Assembly (NCBI GenBank): GCA_038147195.1
Contig: JAYQTB010000004.1
Location: 2,537,763 to 2,601,762 of the forward strand
Source of the DNA: Eutrophocola salsuginis
Lineage (GTDB): Bacteria; Pseudomonadota; Gammaproteobacteria; Pseudomonadales; Pseudohongiellaceae
DNA: 64,000 nucleotides
Reading direction: 5' to 3'
A model generated the notes under the pieces. It saw nothing but the letters and a program-made list of their open reading frames with translations. It searched no databases and had not been told where the DNA came from. Positions 18,237 through 27,051 of this stretch are shown here, piece after piece; within the stretch, counting starts at the first letter, position 1, and each line of letters opens with the position of its first letter. Position numbers and translations under genes: made by a program.

Positions 18237-19286
18237 CTAGCGTGAAAAGCGCACCATCCGCGTGCCCTGGAACGAGCCCACGTACACATTACCGGCGTGT
18301 TCAATCGCCACCGACACACCATTGATCAGTGCGCGACCGCGGTTGTCGAACACGCGCGTGATGGCGCCATTATCCGGATTCACGATGACCACCTGGAAAC
18401 CCTGCAGGCAGGGATTGTCCGAATCTGCAGGACAGTTGCCGTCCACGCCCTTGATACCGGCGGCCATCAGCTGCCCGTTTGGCGTCCAGGTGAGGTTGTC
18501 AGGCATGAAACCCAGGTCGACCTGCAACACTTCGCGTTCTTCCTGTAAGTCGTACTTGTGGAAATCGCTAGTGGTCCAGCCGCTGATATAGGCATAACGG
18601 CCGTCGTCTGACACGAGCACGCCGTTGGGATAACCGATTTCGGTGCCGGGCAGCACTACTTCGCCGTCCGCTGCGGTCCACCGGGCGACGTCACCGGTGG
18701 GCTCGCCGCTAAACACGTTGGAGCCTTCGGTCAGGAAGGCGGTGGGCCGTGTGGCCACGTAAGATCCATCAGGACGCGTGGAAACGTCGTTATAGGGCAC
18801 TTCGGCAAAGACGCAACCGCGCCACGCTAGGCGCCAGGAATTACCATCCTGGAGCAATTCATACATTTCCATGGATTCGCGTTCGTTATGGTTCACCACG
18901 TAGAACTGCCACTCCCCGCCAATGCGCTTTGTCAGTGATAACCCATGCGGGCCGACTGCGGCGCCGATGGATTCGGTGCACGCGGGATCGCCCCAGCCAG
19001 GCTGCTTGTCGTCACTGATGGACAGTGGAGAGAACGCGCCAGTGGCGAAGTTGTACAGGTCGAGGGGATGATCGTCACCCATGCCGAACTTGGCGATGAT
19101 GAGGTAGCGCCCATCAGGTGTGATCTCGAAATCTTCCGGGGCGCGCGTACCGCAGATCATATCGACTTCGTCGTCACGACCGCAGTCGAGCAGGGGCGGG
19201 TTGAAGGCGCCGGGTTGTGCGTTGACGGGGAATGCAGTCCAGGCTGCACCGAGCGTGGCAAGAAAGATGAATACGCTTTTTTTCAT
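18237..19286 (-). CDS. Secreted SMP-30/gluconolactonase-like beta-propeller
   Basis: A Sec signal peptide ends at VNAQ (24). Six-blade propeller repeats are visible: FEITPDGRYLIIAKFGMGDD, GYPNGVLVSDDGRYAYISGW, LTWTPNGQLMAAGIKG, NGVSVAIEHAGNVYVGSFQG. The layout and final blade resemble SMP-30/strictosidine-synthase-like lactonases, which use a Ca2+/Zn2+ at the centre. Cys pairs (CGRDDEVDMICG; CPADSDNPC) suggest disulfides, as expected outside the cytoplasm. It is last of a three-gene unit, CMD-like - esterase - this gene. Confidence 0.7.
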   Translation of the reverse strand: MKKSVFIFLATLGAAWTAFPVNAQPGAFNPPLLDCGRDDEVDMICGTRAPEDFEITPDGRYLIIAKFGMGDDHPLDLYNFATGAFSPLSISDDKQPGWGDPACTESIGAAVGPHGLSLTKRIGGEWQFYVVNHNERESMEMYELLQDGNSWRLAWRGCVFAEVPYNDVSTRPDGSYVATRPTAFLTEGSNVFSGEPTGDVARWTAADGEVVLPGTEIGYPNGVLVSDDGRYAYISGWTTSDFHKYDLQEEREVLQVDLGFMPDNLTWTPNGQLMAAGIKGVDGNCPADSDNPCLQGFQVVIVNPDNGAITRVFDNRGRALINGVSVAIEHAGNVYVGSFQGTRMVRFSR

Positions 19287-19301
19287 GGATAGTTCCTGTA
19301 G

Positions 19302-20315
19302 TTATTCAAAAGCCAGGTGCTCGGCAAAGAACGGCAGCACATGCTGCTCGATGCGTTCCGACACCTTGTTGTTATGGTCACCCGGAAAGGTGAGGTAGAT
19401 GTGCGCGATGCCCGCTTCAGTCATGGCGGCATCCAGCTGGTTATTGACGGTGATGAGGTTGTCCTCCGTGCCGACGTCGAACTGGATGGCGGTGTACTTT
19501 TGTAGGTTGCGGGTGTACTGGCCTAGCATGGGGATGATGGAGTTGGCTATCCACTTGGCCTGGATCTCGGGGCGCGCCACCCCGTCTTCCATGGGCAGGT
19601 CCGCAAAGAAGGGCGGACGTGACGGGTTCGGCGACCAGGCGGCGGCGCGGGCGAACTGGCCTTTGTTGGGGTAGCGCAGGGCTACCACGTCTTCGCGGGT
19701 CTTATAGGTGCCGGCAGTAGCCAGTGCCTCGCTAGGCTCACCCCACTCCATCATGCAGCAGGCTGCCATGGGATACAGCGCGGAGAAGACGTCCGGGCGT
19801 TTCATGCCAATGCGCATCGTGCCATACCCCCCCATGGAGTGACCGGCGAGGCCGCGGCTCATGCGATCGACGATCGTGCGGTAGTGGCTGTCGATATACG
19901 CCACCAGGTCGTCGGCGATGAAGTCTTCCCAGTTGCCGGCGGTCACCGAGTTCGAATACATGCTGCCGTCATAAATGGTGTAGGTGCTCGGGCTGACTAC
20001 GATCATTTCGCGGGTGGTATCGAGAGCGGCAAAGGCGCGGTTCGCTGCTCCCTCGACATCGAAAAGGGTCATCCAGCGCGCCGCACGCAGGCCGTAGCCA
20101 TGCAGCAAATAGGCAACCGGGTAATGCCGGTCCGGCGAGGCAGAATAGCTCGGCGGCAGGTAGACGAAAACTGAACGCTCGACGTCGTTACCGTCGAGGT
20201 TTCCTTCCAGCGCATGCCCGTGCACGAGGATTTCTTCCACCGTGCCGGTCTGTGCAGCGACAGGAAGCGCGATCCAGGCCAGCAGCGCCAGGATGATGGC
20301 AGATGCTCGCAGCAT
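19302..20315 (-). CDS. Secreted esterase (alpha/beta hydrolase, EstD/feruloyl-esterase-like)
   Basis: The start is 20315 (MLRASAIILALL) or 20333, which would overlap the upstream gene by 8 bases; both give a signal peptide cleaved near VAAQ. The core has FVYLPPSY, YPVAYLLHGYG, the nucleophile elbow GHSMGGYGT (Ser around residue 145) and the catalytic His in FPGDHNNKVSE. This is the tributyrin-esterase/esterase D-like branch acting on acyl or feruloyl esters. It sits between a CMD-like and a propeller gene with near-overlapping ends, so the three are probably co-transcribed. Confidence 0.85.
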   Translation of the reverse strand: MLRASAIILALLAWIALPVAAQTGTVEEILVHGHALEGNLDGNDVERSVFVYLPPSYSASPDRHYPVAYLLHGYGLRAARWMTLFDVEGAANRAFAALDTTREMIVVSPSTYTIYDGSMYSNSVTAGNWEDFIADDLVAYIDSHYRTIVDRMSRGLAGHSMGGYGTMRIGMKRPDVFSALYPMAACCMMEWGEPSEALATAGTYKTREDVVALRYPNKGQFARAAAWSPNPSRPPFFADLPMEDGVARPEIQAKWIANSIIPMLGQYTRNLQKYTAIQFDVGTEDNLITVNNQLDAAMTEAGIAHIYLTFPGDHNNKVSERIEQHVLPFFAEHLAFE

Positions 20316-20325
20316 ATGTATTGTC

Positions 20326-20973
20326 TCAGTCATGCCACAGCTCGGAACCTGCGACGTGCTCATCGACGGTGGCGGCGAAGAAGCCACTAACCGCGTAGGT
20401 GTTCATGACGGCGACCATGTCCATAACGCCCTTGGCACCAAATAAGTCCTTTGCCCTGGCGAAGGTTTCCGAGTCCACCATCTTCTCGCGGTACAGCGTG
20501 CGGCCGAGGTGGATGATCACGGCGTCTTTGTCATTCAGGTCATGCACTGAGCGATTGTCGCGCACGACATCTAGCACGCTTTCGGGTATCCCGGAACTCA
20601 GAGCCAGGCGCTTGTGCGCATCCCACTCCAGCATGTAGTTGGTTTCGCGGCAGGCAACCATGATGGCCAGTTCACGCTCATAGGCGCCGAGGTTCTCGCT
20701 GCCGACCGCGGCGTTGTGCAAATCGAGCAGGGCCTTGGCGACACCTGGGTTGTAGGCGGGCCAGGCCAGCGGGCCCGAGACATCGCCAGAATCGCGGCGA
20801 CCGGGCAACATATCGTAGATGGCCTGGCCGTCGGCATCGAGATCGGCGCGCTTCACGTAGGGCAGGCGCGACATGGAATCGGGATTTAGATCTGCGGGCA
20901 GGCTCTGGGCCAGGATGTTGGCAGTAAAGAGTGTCAGCAGTAGAGCAGGTGAAACGCTTAGAAAGCCGGGCAT
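20326..20973 (-). CDS. Exported carboxymuconolactone decarboxylase-like protein
   Basis: The start is at 20973 (MPGFLSVSPALLL), with AAGGA 8 bases upstream, rather than far upstream in frame; a signal peptide ends near LAQS. The mature part has the CMD/AhpD helical core: YERELAIMVACRETNYMLEW, DAHKRLALSSGIPESVLDVV, and VAVMNTYAVSGFFAAT. The CxxC pair of AhpD-type peroxidase partners is absent, so it is not an AhpD disulfide reductase. CMD proteins are normally cytoplasmic. The first gene of a presumed unit with the esterase and propeller. Confidence 0.8.
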   Translation of the reverse strand: MPGFLSVSPALLLTLFTANILAQSLPADLNPDSMSRLPYVKRADLDADGQAIYDMLPGRRDSGDVSGPLAWPAYNPGVAKALLDLHNAAVGSENLGAYERELAIMVACRETNYMLEWDAHKRLALSSGIPESVLDVVRDNRSVHDLNDKDAVIIHLGRTLYREKMVDSETFARAKDLFGAKGVMDMVAVMNTYAVSGFFAATVDEHVAGSELWHD

Positions 20974-21330
20974 GGGGATATCCTTGTTATTGGGGTTGTC
21001 CAGTATAAAGCGCCGGGCTGAGTGGAAACAAACCCCAGCTTCTAAAGTGGCAAACTTTACCTTACTGGTATGAGCATTGTAGGTATTGCTCAGGTACACC
21101 GATTTAGGTGAGTGTGGCGAGTGTGCAAGCCCAACTGATCCGACCTGGTCGTTGCGGCGACGCCAGAGTACGTGTTGAATTCTGTCGACCGGCAGGCCAT
21201 CGCCGACTTTAGCTTCCTTGGAGGCATTCGGCATGCATCCTTGCACATCGTTGAATAGTTCCAAGTTAGTGCGCGCCTACACGGCAAAAACCTGCTCCTC
21301 TTCGATTTCAGCAAAGATCAGGTTGCGCAT
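20974..21330. other. Intergenic with degraded sequence
   Basis: Between the CMD-like gene and the pilin remnant. On the minus strand the CMD frame stays open far upstream but reads as non-protein-like sequence. A short minus-strand frame just after the pilin stop (MRNLIFAEIEEEQVFAV, then TAG) is unrecognised. I see no complete gene; the interval probably holds the CMD-operon promoter and debris. Confidence 0.3.
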
Positions 21331-21444
21331 TTATGTGGGGATGTCGACTGCGGCCAACAGGTCTATGATCGGGATGACGACCATCAATTCCATGAGGGTG
21401 AAACCCCTGTATGAAATAAAACCAGACTTGGCGCTTGCATACAT
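21331..21444 (-). pseudogene. Type IV pilin N-terminal fragment
   Basis: A 37-codon frame starts ATG at 21444 behind a strong GGAG site (7 bases). It reads ...SYRGFTLMELMVV, IPIIDLLAAVDIPT, then TAA. RGFTLMELMVVI is the class III prepilin-peptidase site with the Glu at +5 of type IV pilins/pseudopilins (canonical G-FTLIELMVVIAIIGILAAIAIP). Everything after the hydrophobic helix is lost. The helix itself has departures (Pro for Ala, Asp for Gly and Ala), consistent with drift after loss of function. No pil genes lie nearby. Confidence 0.7.
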
Positions 21445-21633
21445 GATTTCTCCTTTGATTTCTGGTGCGCGCAGGCGTTTGACAGCTGCTTATCTATATT
21501 TATGACGAATATATACTGTAAATATAGTCTCATGGTTTAAACGAGAGGACTCTGTGTAAGCTAAATTGCTTTCTGTGGCAGGAGAAACATATCATTCAGG
21601 AGGCGATCCATAAGGCTTGGGGGGACGAATAGG

Positions 21634-22437
21634 GTGCAGACTCGAATTTCCGTTGTTGCAATTTGCAGTATTGCGCTGCTTTTGAGCGTCAAGGCTGTTG
21701 CCGAGGGGGCTGACTTTCCGCGTGCCTGGGACGGGCATCCCGATTTCAACGGCATCTGGCAGGCCATCGGCACCGCACACTGGGATCTCGAACCGCACGG
21801 GCCCACTTCTGGTCCTCCTAGATTTGGCGCCATCGGTGCTGTGCCCCCGGGCCAGGGTGTCGTGGTTGGCGGCAGCATACCCTACCAGGACCGGGCGCTG
21901 GAAAAACGTGCGGAGAATTTCGCCAACCGCTACACGCGTGATCCCGAGATCAAGTGCTTCCTACCGGGCGTACCGCGGTTTGTTTACCTGCCGCATCCCT
22001 TCCAGGCTATCCAGGGTGACCATAAGATCATGCTAGTCTCAGGATTCGCCGCCGCCAGCCGCACCATCCACATGGACAAGGAGAATCCTGAACCGGCACC
22101 GATCGACTCATGGATGGGGCGCTCTCATGGCCGCTGGGACGGCGATACGCTGGTGGTCGAGTCTGCCGGGTTCAACGGCGAGTCTTGGTTCGACCGTGCC
22201 GGCAATTTCGCCAGCTGGAACCTGAAGGTAACCGAACGCTTCACGCCGCTCAACGCCAATGCGTTGATGTACGAGGCAACCATGGAAGACGATAGTGTCT
22301 TTACTCGCCCCTGGACAATTCGCATGCCGCTGTACCGGCGCCTGGAGGCGGACCTGCGCATTCTCGAATTCAAGTGCGTGGAGTTTTCGGAAGAGATTCT
22401 CTATGGACACCTGCGCCGTGATGCAGGGGAGGATTGA
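21634..22437 (+). CDS. Secreted 'WDGDTLVV' domain protein
   Basis: GTG start with GGGGGA 8-13 bases upstream; a signal peptide ends near AVAEG. The 267-aa mature part begins FPRAWDGHPDFNGIWQAI, a Gly/Trp strand seen in several relatives, and carries GRSHGRWDGDTLVVESAGFN then VTERFTPLNANALMYEATME and FTRPW. The order (W[ED]GDTLVV, ER(F)T, L.Y..T..D, [FY]TRPW) recurs in other genes here, so it defines one domain. No known catalytic motif. First of a tight three-gene operon with a VOC fusion (2 bases) and a free DUF6152 protein (3 bases). Confidence 0.7.
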   Translation: MQTRISVVAICSIALLLSVKAVAEGADFPRAWDGHPDFNGIWQAIGTAHWDLEPHGPTSGPPRFGAIGAVPPGQGVVVGGSIPYQDRALEKRAENFANRYTRDPEIKCFLPGVPRFVYLPHPFQAIQGDHKIMLVSGFAAASRTIHMDKENPEPAPIDSWMGRSHGRWDGDTLVVESAGFNGESWFDRAGNFASWNLKVTERFTPLNANALMYEATMEDDSVFTRPWTIRMPLYRRLEADLRILEFKCVEFSEEILYGHLRRDAGED

Positions 22438-22439
22438 AC

Positions 22440-24152
22440 ATGAGAAAAGTGTTAACAGGAATCTTGTCGTCTCTCTTCTGTTTCCTGCTGCCTGCCATAG
22501 CCCAGGGTGCGGCAATTGAGTATGTGCAACTGGCGGCGCCTGCACCGTTGCAGGCAGTGGACTGGTATACCGGATTCATGGACTGCGAGCCTCTCGCCGG
22601 GCGCGAGGAGGCTGTTAATTGCCATGGGCTGACATTGGAATTTGTGGGACGACCGATACTTGGAGGCAGCCAGGGTACCGGCATTGACCACCTGGCGTTT
22701 TCCTATCCGGATGTGGCGGCAAAGATGACCGAGCTCGAACGTGTCGGCGTGGGCGGCCTTGGTGTGCGCCTGCAACGCTTCGAGGATGGCAGTACCTGGC
22801 GTGACATCGACGGATTTTTCCGTGCCGCTTACCTGTTTGATCCCTGGGGAACCCGCATCGAACTGGTTGAGGACACTGCACAGGAAGGTTTTCATCATGT
22901 GCACATGAGCGCTGCGGTCCCTGCTGCCACCCTGGCATGGTATCGCGAGTTGTCAGGCGGTGAGGTCGGCGATGTTACCGCGGATTTGTCAGGCCTGCGC
23001 TATGACAATGGCTGGCTTCTGGTGTCCGTGCATGACAGCGCCATGCCTGCTGCCACGGAAGGGCGCGCCATCGATCATCTCGCCTTTGCCAGCACGGCGC
23101 TGGATGAACAATTGCAGGAAATGGCTGCACGAGACATCGTCATCGTGCAGCCACCTGAGGTGCCAGCCAGTGCCAACAGCGATTCACGCCGCGCCTTTAT
23201 TGCCGGTCCCGACGGCGTACGCATTGCGCTGGTCGAACCTGGCTGGGCCGGTATTGCGTTGGCGCAGGATAATGGGGATGCACTGTCTTCCCTCAACGAT
23301 ATTTTCATCACGCCGCAGACACCCTGGGGCGAGCCTGACCTTCAGGGGGTGTGGAGCGGCGATGCCGCTCATGGCATTCCGCTTGAGCGCCCCAAAGATG
23401 TTGATGCCAGTACTGCACTCAGCCAGGCCGAAGCCGCCGCCCGGCGTGAACGCGGAACACTCCAAAGCATCTGGGGCTATGAGCGTGAGTGGCGCGATAC
23501 CACGCTGGGTTATGCTAAGAATGCGCCGCTGACACAGGTGGCGATGGTCATCGATCCGCTCGACGGTCGCCTGCCGCCGTTGACCGCAGCGGCGGAAGCG
23601 GCACGCGCTGCTGGACGCGGCGGACCGGTTGTGCCCGCCGGCCCCGAGGATCTCAATTCTTGGGTGCGCTGCATCACGCAGGGACTGCCCAACCACATGC
23701 TGCCGACGGTCTACAACAATGGCCTGCAGATCGTGCAAGGGCCCGGCACCGTCGCTATCACCAAGGAAATGATCCATGAGACCCGCATCATCAATATCGA
23801 TGCCGCCCCGACCGATGAAGGCATTCGCCAGTGGCTGGGCAACTCGCGCGGCTGGTGGGAAGATGAAGCGCTGGTCATCGAGACCCGCGGCTTCAATGGC
23901 CGTGCCCCGTTCCAGGGTTCCAGTGCAGACATGGTGCTGACCGAGCGCTTTACGCGTATCGCGCCGAATCTGCTCGAATACCGTTTCACAGTGGATGATC
24001 CCGCGGTCTGGACGCAGCCATGGACCGCCATGTTTCCGTTTGTGCTGGATAATGACCAGTATGAATTGGTGGAGTACGCCTGCCACGAGGGCAACTACGC
24101 CATGTCGAATATCTTGAGCAGCGCCCGTGAAAGCGAGCGCGGGGAGGACTGA
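22440..24152 (+). CDS. Secreted protein: two VOC domains fused to the 'GDTLVV' domain
   Basis: The ATG at 22440 has GGGAGG 7 bases upstream; a signal peptide ends near AIAQGA. Residues ~25-145 and ~150-285 are two vicinal-oxygen-chelate (glyoxalase/dioxygenase-fold) units: IDHLAFSYPDV, FDPWGTRIELVED, HHVHMSA, then IDHLAFAST and GPDGVRIALVEPG. The last ~270 residues are the shared domain: PWGEPDLQGVWSG, GWWEDEALVIETRGFNGR, LTERFTRIAPNLLEYRFTVD and WTQPW. VOC metal residues (His/His/Glu) seem partly kept (DHLAF, HHVHM, IELVE). A secreted VOC enzyme is rare and this fusion is new to me. Middle gene of the operon. Confidence 0.75.
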   Translation: MRKVLTGILSSLFCFLLPAIAQGAAIEYVQLAAPAPLQAVDWYTGFMDCEPLAGREEAVNCHGLTLEFVGRPILGGSQGTGIDHLAFSYPDVAAKMTELERVGVGGLGVRLQRFEDGSTWRDIDGFFRAAYLFDPWGTRIELVEDTAQEGFHHVHMSAAVPAATLAWYRELSGGEVGDVTADLSGLRYDNGWLLVSVHDSAMPAATEGRAIDHLAFASTALDEQLQEMAARDIVIVQPPEVPASANSDSRRAFIAGPDGVRIALVEPGWAGIALAQDNGDALSSLNDIFITPQTPWGEPDLQGVWSGDAAHGIPLERPKDVDASTALSQAEAAARRERGTLQSIWGYEREWRDTTLGYAKNAPLTQVAMVIDPLDGRLPPLTAAAEAARAAGRGGPVVPAGPEDLNSWVRCITQGLPNHMLPTVYNNGLQIVQGPGTVAITKEMIHETRIINIDAAPTDEGIRQWLGNSRGWWEDEALVIETRGFNGRAPFQGSSADMVLTERFTRIAPNLLEYRFTVDDPAVWTQPWTAMFPFVLDNDQYELVEYACHEGNYAMSNILSSARESERGED

Positions 24153-24155
24153 GCA

Positions 24156-24572
24156 ATGCTGAACCGAATGATCGCCGTTTGCACGTTGTCGACCTTGGTA
24201 GTGCTTGTGCATCCTGCCAACGCCCACCACGCGTTTTCAACCGAATTCGACGCCACCCAGCCCGTGCGGCTGGAAGGCACGATCACGCGCATGGAATGGA
24301 TCAACCCGCACTCATGGCTGCATATCGATGTGGTCAACGAGGATGGTGAAACGGAAAGCTGGATGATTGAGGCGGGTCCTGCCGGCGTGCTGGTGCGGCG
24401 AGGCTGGAACCGCAATTCCATACAGGCCGGGACCCGGGTCATTGTGGAAGGCTATCAGGCCCGTGATGGCTCGCATCGCGCCAATGGCCGGGATGTAACG
24501 ATGCCTGATGGGGAACGCCTGTTCGCCGGTTCAACCGGTCCGGGTGCTCCACCCGAGGAAGGTGGGTTGTAA
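24156..24572 (+). CDS. Secreted stand-alone DUF6152 protein
   Basis: A 138-aa product with a signal peptide ending ANA, immediately followed by HHAFSTEFDATQPVRLEGT, the DUF6152 opening, then MEWINPHSWLHIDVVNEDG, SWMIEAGPAGVLVRRGW and RVIVEGYQARDGS. The HH pair just after cleavage and NPHSW are conserved in the three DUF6152 copies here and could bind a metal. It ends the operon. In two other genes of this window the same domain is the N-terminus of a single chain with the GDTLVV domain. Its stop abuts that of the convergent FAH-family gene with no spare base. Confidence 0.8.
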   Translation: MLNRMIAVCTLSTLVVLVHPANAHHAFSTEFDATQPVRLEGTITRMEWINPHSWLHIDVVNEDGETESWMIEAGPAGVLVRRGWNRNSIQAGTRVIVEGYQARDGSHRANGRDVTMPDGERLFAGSTGPGAPPEEGGL

Positions 24573-25361
24573 TCAGGTGATCCGCACCTCGATCTGGTCC
24601 AGTCCCTCGACCCCGCAGCGTATGACATCGCCTTTTTTGACCAGGTCGACGCCTTCCGGTGTGCCGGTCATGATTATGTCGCCGGCTTTCAGTTCATAGT
24701 AGGTCGACAGGATATTGATGGACTCCTGCACCGACCAGCGCATGAGCGCCAGGTCAGAATCCTGCTTGATAGTGTTATTCACACTGAGCCAGATGCGTCC
24801 TTCAAGGTGGTGGCCGTAATCATCCACGGTATACAACGGTCCACACGGCGCCGAATTGTCGAATGATTTACTGATGGCCCAGGGCCGTTGCAGGCGCTGG
24901 GCCTCCTGCTGTAAATCCTGGCGTGTCATGTCGAGGCCCACCCCGTAGGCGAAGATATGGTCCAGGGCATCGTTTATGCTGATATTGTTGCCGCCGCTTT
25001 TCAGGGCTACCACCATTTCCCCTTCATACCGCAGGGCCTGCGTCACTTGAGGGTATGGATGGCCGGCACTCGCATCGACGATGGCATCACGTGGCTTGAT
25101 AAAGAAGAAGGGCGGGTTTACATCGGGATCGTCGCCCGACTCGAAGGCGTGTTCGCGGTAGTTGCGGCCCAGGCAGAACACGCGGCGTACCGGGAAGCGG
25201 GCATCGGTGCCCATGATGGCCATGGATGTTACCGGTGGCGGGGCGATTGCGTATGCGGCGTCTGCCGCGCGAACAGGCGCGATACCGGTAATTAAGCTAC
25301 CCGCGCCCACCGTGGCGCATCCGGCCAGGAAACGTCGCCTGGAAGAGTTCTCATCGCGCAT
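24573..25361 (-). CDS. Tat-exported fumarylacetoacetate-hydrolase-family enzyme
   Basis: The start at 25361 (MRDENSSRRRFLAGCATVGA) has a GGGGG site 8 bases upstream and gives a textbook twin-arginine leader, SRRRFLAG plus a hydrophobic run ending VRAAD. The catalytic domain has FCLGRNYREHA, FFIKPRDAIV, RYEGEMVVAL (metal Glu), GVGLDMTRQD, SKSFDNSAP and IMTGTPEGV, the FAH/2-keto-4-pentenoate-hydratase-like fold with Mg2+ or Mn2+. Relatives hydrolyse or decarboxylate diketo acids of aromatic degradation in the cytoplasm. Export is unusual and is the point of interest. Confidence 0.9.
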   Translation of the reverse strand: MRDENSSRRRFLAGCATVGAGSLITGIAPVRAADAAYAIAPPPVTSMAIMGTDARFPVRRVFCLGRNYREHAFESGDDPDVNPPFFFIKPRDAIVDASAGHPYPQVTQALRYEGEMVVALKSGGNNISINDALDHIFAYGVGLDMTRQDLQQEAQRLQRPWAISKSFDNSAPCGPLYTVDDYGHHLEGRIWLSVNNTIKQDSDLALMRWSVQESINILSTYYELKAGDIIMTGTPEGVDLVKKGDVIRCGVEGLDQIEVRIT

Positions 25362-25440
25362 CTGTAACCCCCTTTCATTGCCCCCGATGCAGTGAATAGT
25401 CAATGTAGCGCGATTTTAGCGCCGACTCTAGAGGCAAGGC

Positions 25441-26811
25441 TTACCAGCTGTAACCGAACTCGATTTCGAACTGGTGCATTTTCAGTTCGATCTGTTGCGT
25501 CGGATCGAAGGGGTTGGTGCCGGTAACCTTTTCTTCCGGCGCATACATGATGCTTATGCTATATTCCTTGCCGCTGTTGAGCACGTGCGTGAAGCCGGCA
25601 GTAAAGTGCTGCTCGATCACGCCGGGCGCCATCATGTTGAAAAGCACCTCGGAGGTACCGATGGGCTGCTTGCCGTGGCTATAACCGACACGGAAGGTCC
25701 AGTCCTCAAAAATGGCCGACTTCCACTGATAACCGATCTTGTGGGTGGTCATGTCGTCCCAGCCGAAACCGGCGCCCTGGCCACCACCGAGGCAACCAGC
25801 CAGGTTGGTTCCACCGGCGCCCGCGGTGGGGCAACCGAAGAGATTTGACAGCGGGTTACCGACGGAATCGACGCCGCTGAACGAGGTGTGCTCTATGTCG
25901 TAATGGAAGGCAGTGGTGTCGTTCAGCCAGAAGGAAATGCCACCGCGGATACTTTCCGGGATATCAAAGCCGCCACCCTGCGCGAACAGGTCGCTGTAGT
26001 CGTCGAATTCACTCATTTCGATGCGGCTCTGGTAGCTCAGGCTGATATTAATGGCATCTGTGGCCTCCCAGATGAAGCCCAGCTTGTAACCCAGGCCGAA
26101 GGCGTAGTCGTGGGAATTATTGGTCAGCTGCTGCGGGAACGTGGTGCCACCGGAAGCAGCAAAAGTCTCGGTGTAGGGCGAGAAGGCGGCAAGACCCTTG
26201 GCGCGGAAAGCCTGCGCTGCAACAACCGCTGATACGCCCCAAGCCACGTCGCCGTTTTGCTGTGAGTAGGACACATCGGTAAATAGCTGCATCAGGCTGA
26301 CGCCGGCATCACCGCCACCATACGTGCCCGGCAGGCTCATGACGGGTGCTGGACCTGGGCCGTCCGGGTCGAACGTGGCGGAGCCGCTCGTGTAATCGGT
26401 GTTCATGCCGCCACGGCCATATATAGAAACACCAAGAGCGGTGTCTTCCTTCAATTCCCGGGTCAGTGCCACGTAGGGTATGGGGAAGACGTTGCTTTCG
26501 CTTTTCACCTCGCCCGGGTTTATGGTGAAGGCTCCGCCCTGACCATTAGCCATGCTAGTGGTCGGGGTATAGGCGCGAAGCGGGGAGAAGATAGATAGGC
26601 CGGTTTCGAACTTATCGCCCATGATAACGGCCGCGGCTGGGTTGACCGCATTGGCGATAGCTTCCTGGGGCGAGGCGGTGCCTGCGCCTGCCATCCCTTT
26701 ATTCTTGGTACCCACACCATGTGATAAATAGCCATTGGTCGCCATGGCCAGTGGAGAAACGCCGATCAGGGCGAGGGCGATTGAGGTGCCAAGCAGAGTG
26801 TCTTTTTTCAT
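25441..26811 (-). CDS. FadL/OmpP1/TodX-family outer-membrane transporter
   Basis: A signal peptide ends at LAMA. The mature N-terminus TNGYLSHGVGTKNKGMAGAG, with PQEAIANAVNPAAAV, is the FadL plug/hatch signature, and the C-terminal strand ends in FEIEFGYSW, with terminal Trp in place of the more usual Phe. FadL-type barrels admit long-chain fatty acids and, in the TodX branch, aromatic hydrocarbons by lateral diffusion. Length (456 aa) is normal. Its neighbourhood of exported catabolic enzymes favours uptake of a hydrophobic substrate. Confidence 0.9.
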   Translation of the reverse strand: MKKDTLLGTSIALALIGVSPLAMATNGYLSHGVGTKNKGMAGAGTASPQEAIANAVNPAAAVIMGDKFETGLSIFSPLRAYTPTTSMANGQGGAFTINPGEVKSESNVFPIPYVALTRELKEDTALGVSIYGRGGMNTDYTSGSATFDPDGPGPAPVMSLPGTYGGGDAGVSLMQLFTDVSYSQQNGDVAWGVSAVVAAQAFRAKGLAAFSPYTETFAASGGTTFPQQLTNNSHDYAFGLGYKLGFIWEATDAINISLSYQSRIEMSEFDDYSDLFAQGGGFDIPESIRGGISFWLNDTTAFHYDIEHTSFSGVDSVGNPLSNLFGCPTAGAGGTNLAGCLGGGQGAGFGWDDMTTHKIGYQWKSAIFEDWTFRVGYSHGKQPIGTSEVLFNMMAPGVIEQHFTAGFTHVLNSGKEYSISIMYAPEEKVTGTNPFDPTQQIELKMHQFEIEFGYSW

Positions 26812-27051
26812 GGTGATTCCTAAGTTCAGGCCCGAGCCGGGCTATACAGAGCGGATGCCTACAGAAGGCGGCATTCTAGCAGTTTTTAGTTGCCCCACAA
26901 TGTCAGGCTGGGTCAGGTGTACAGCAAAATAAAAGTGGAAAGAGCACAGCGCAAAGAAAAAAGGAGTCGGGCAGCACAGGTTAGAATATGGTTTGCCGAG
27001 GAAGAAGGTTCTGGCACACTTGAGCAAAATAATTACAACGACACTGCCTAT

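Noticed and set aside
23184..24230. A 348-codon open frame on - within the VOC fusion gene
   Set aside because: Antisense shadow; no leader, motif or plausible start.
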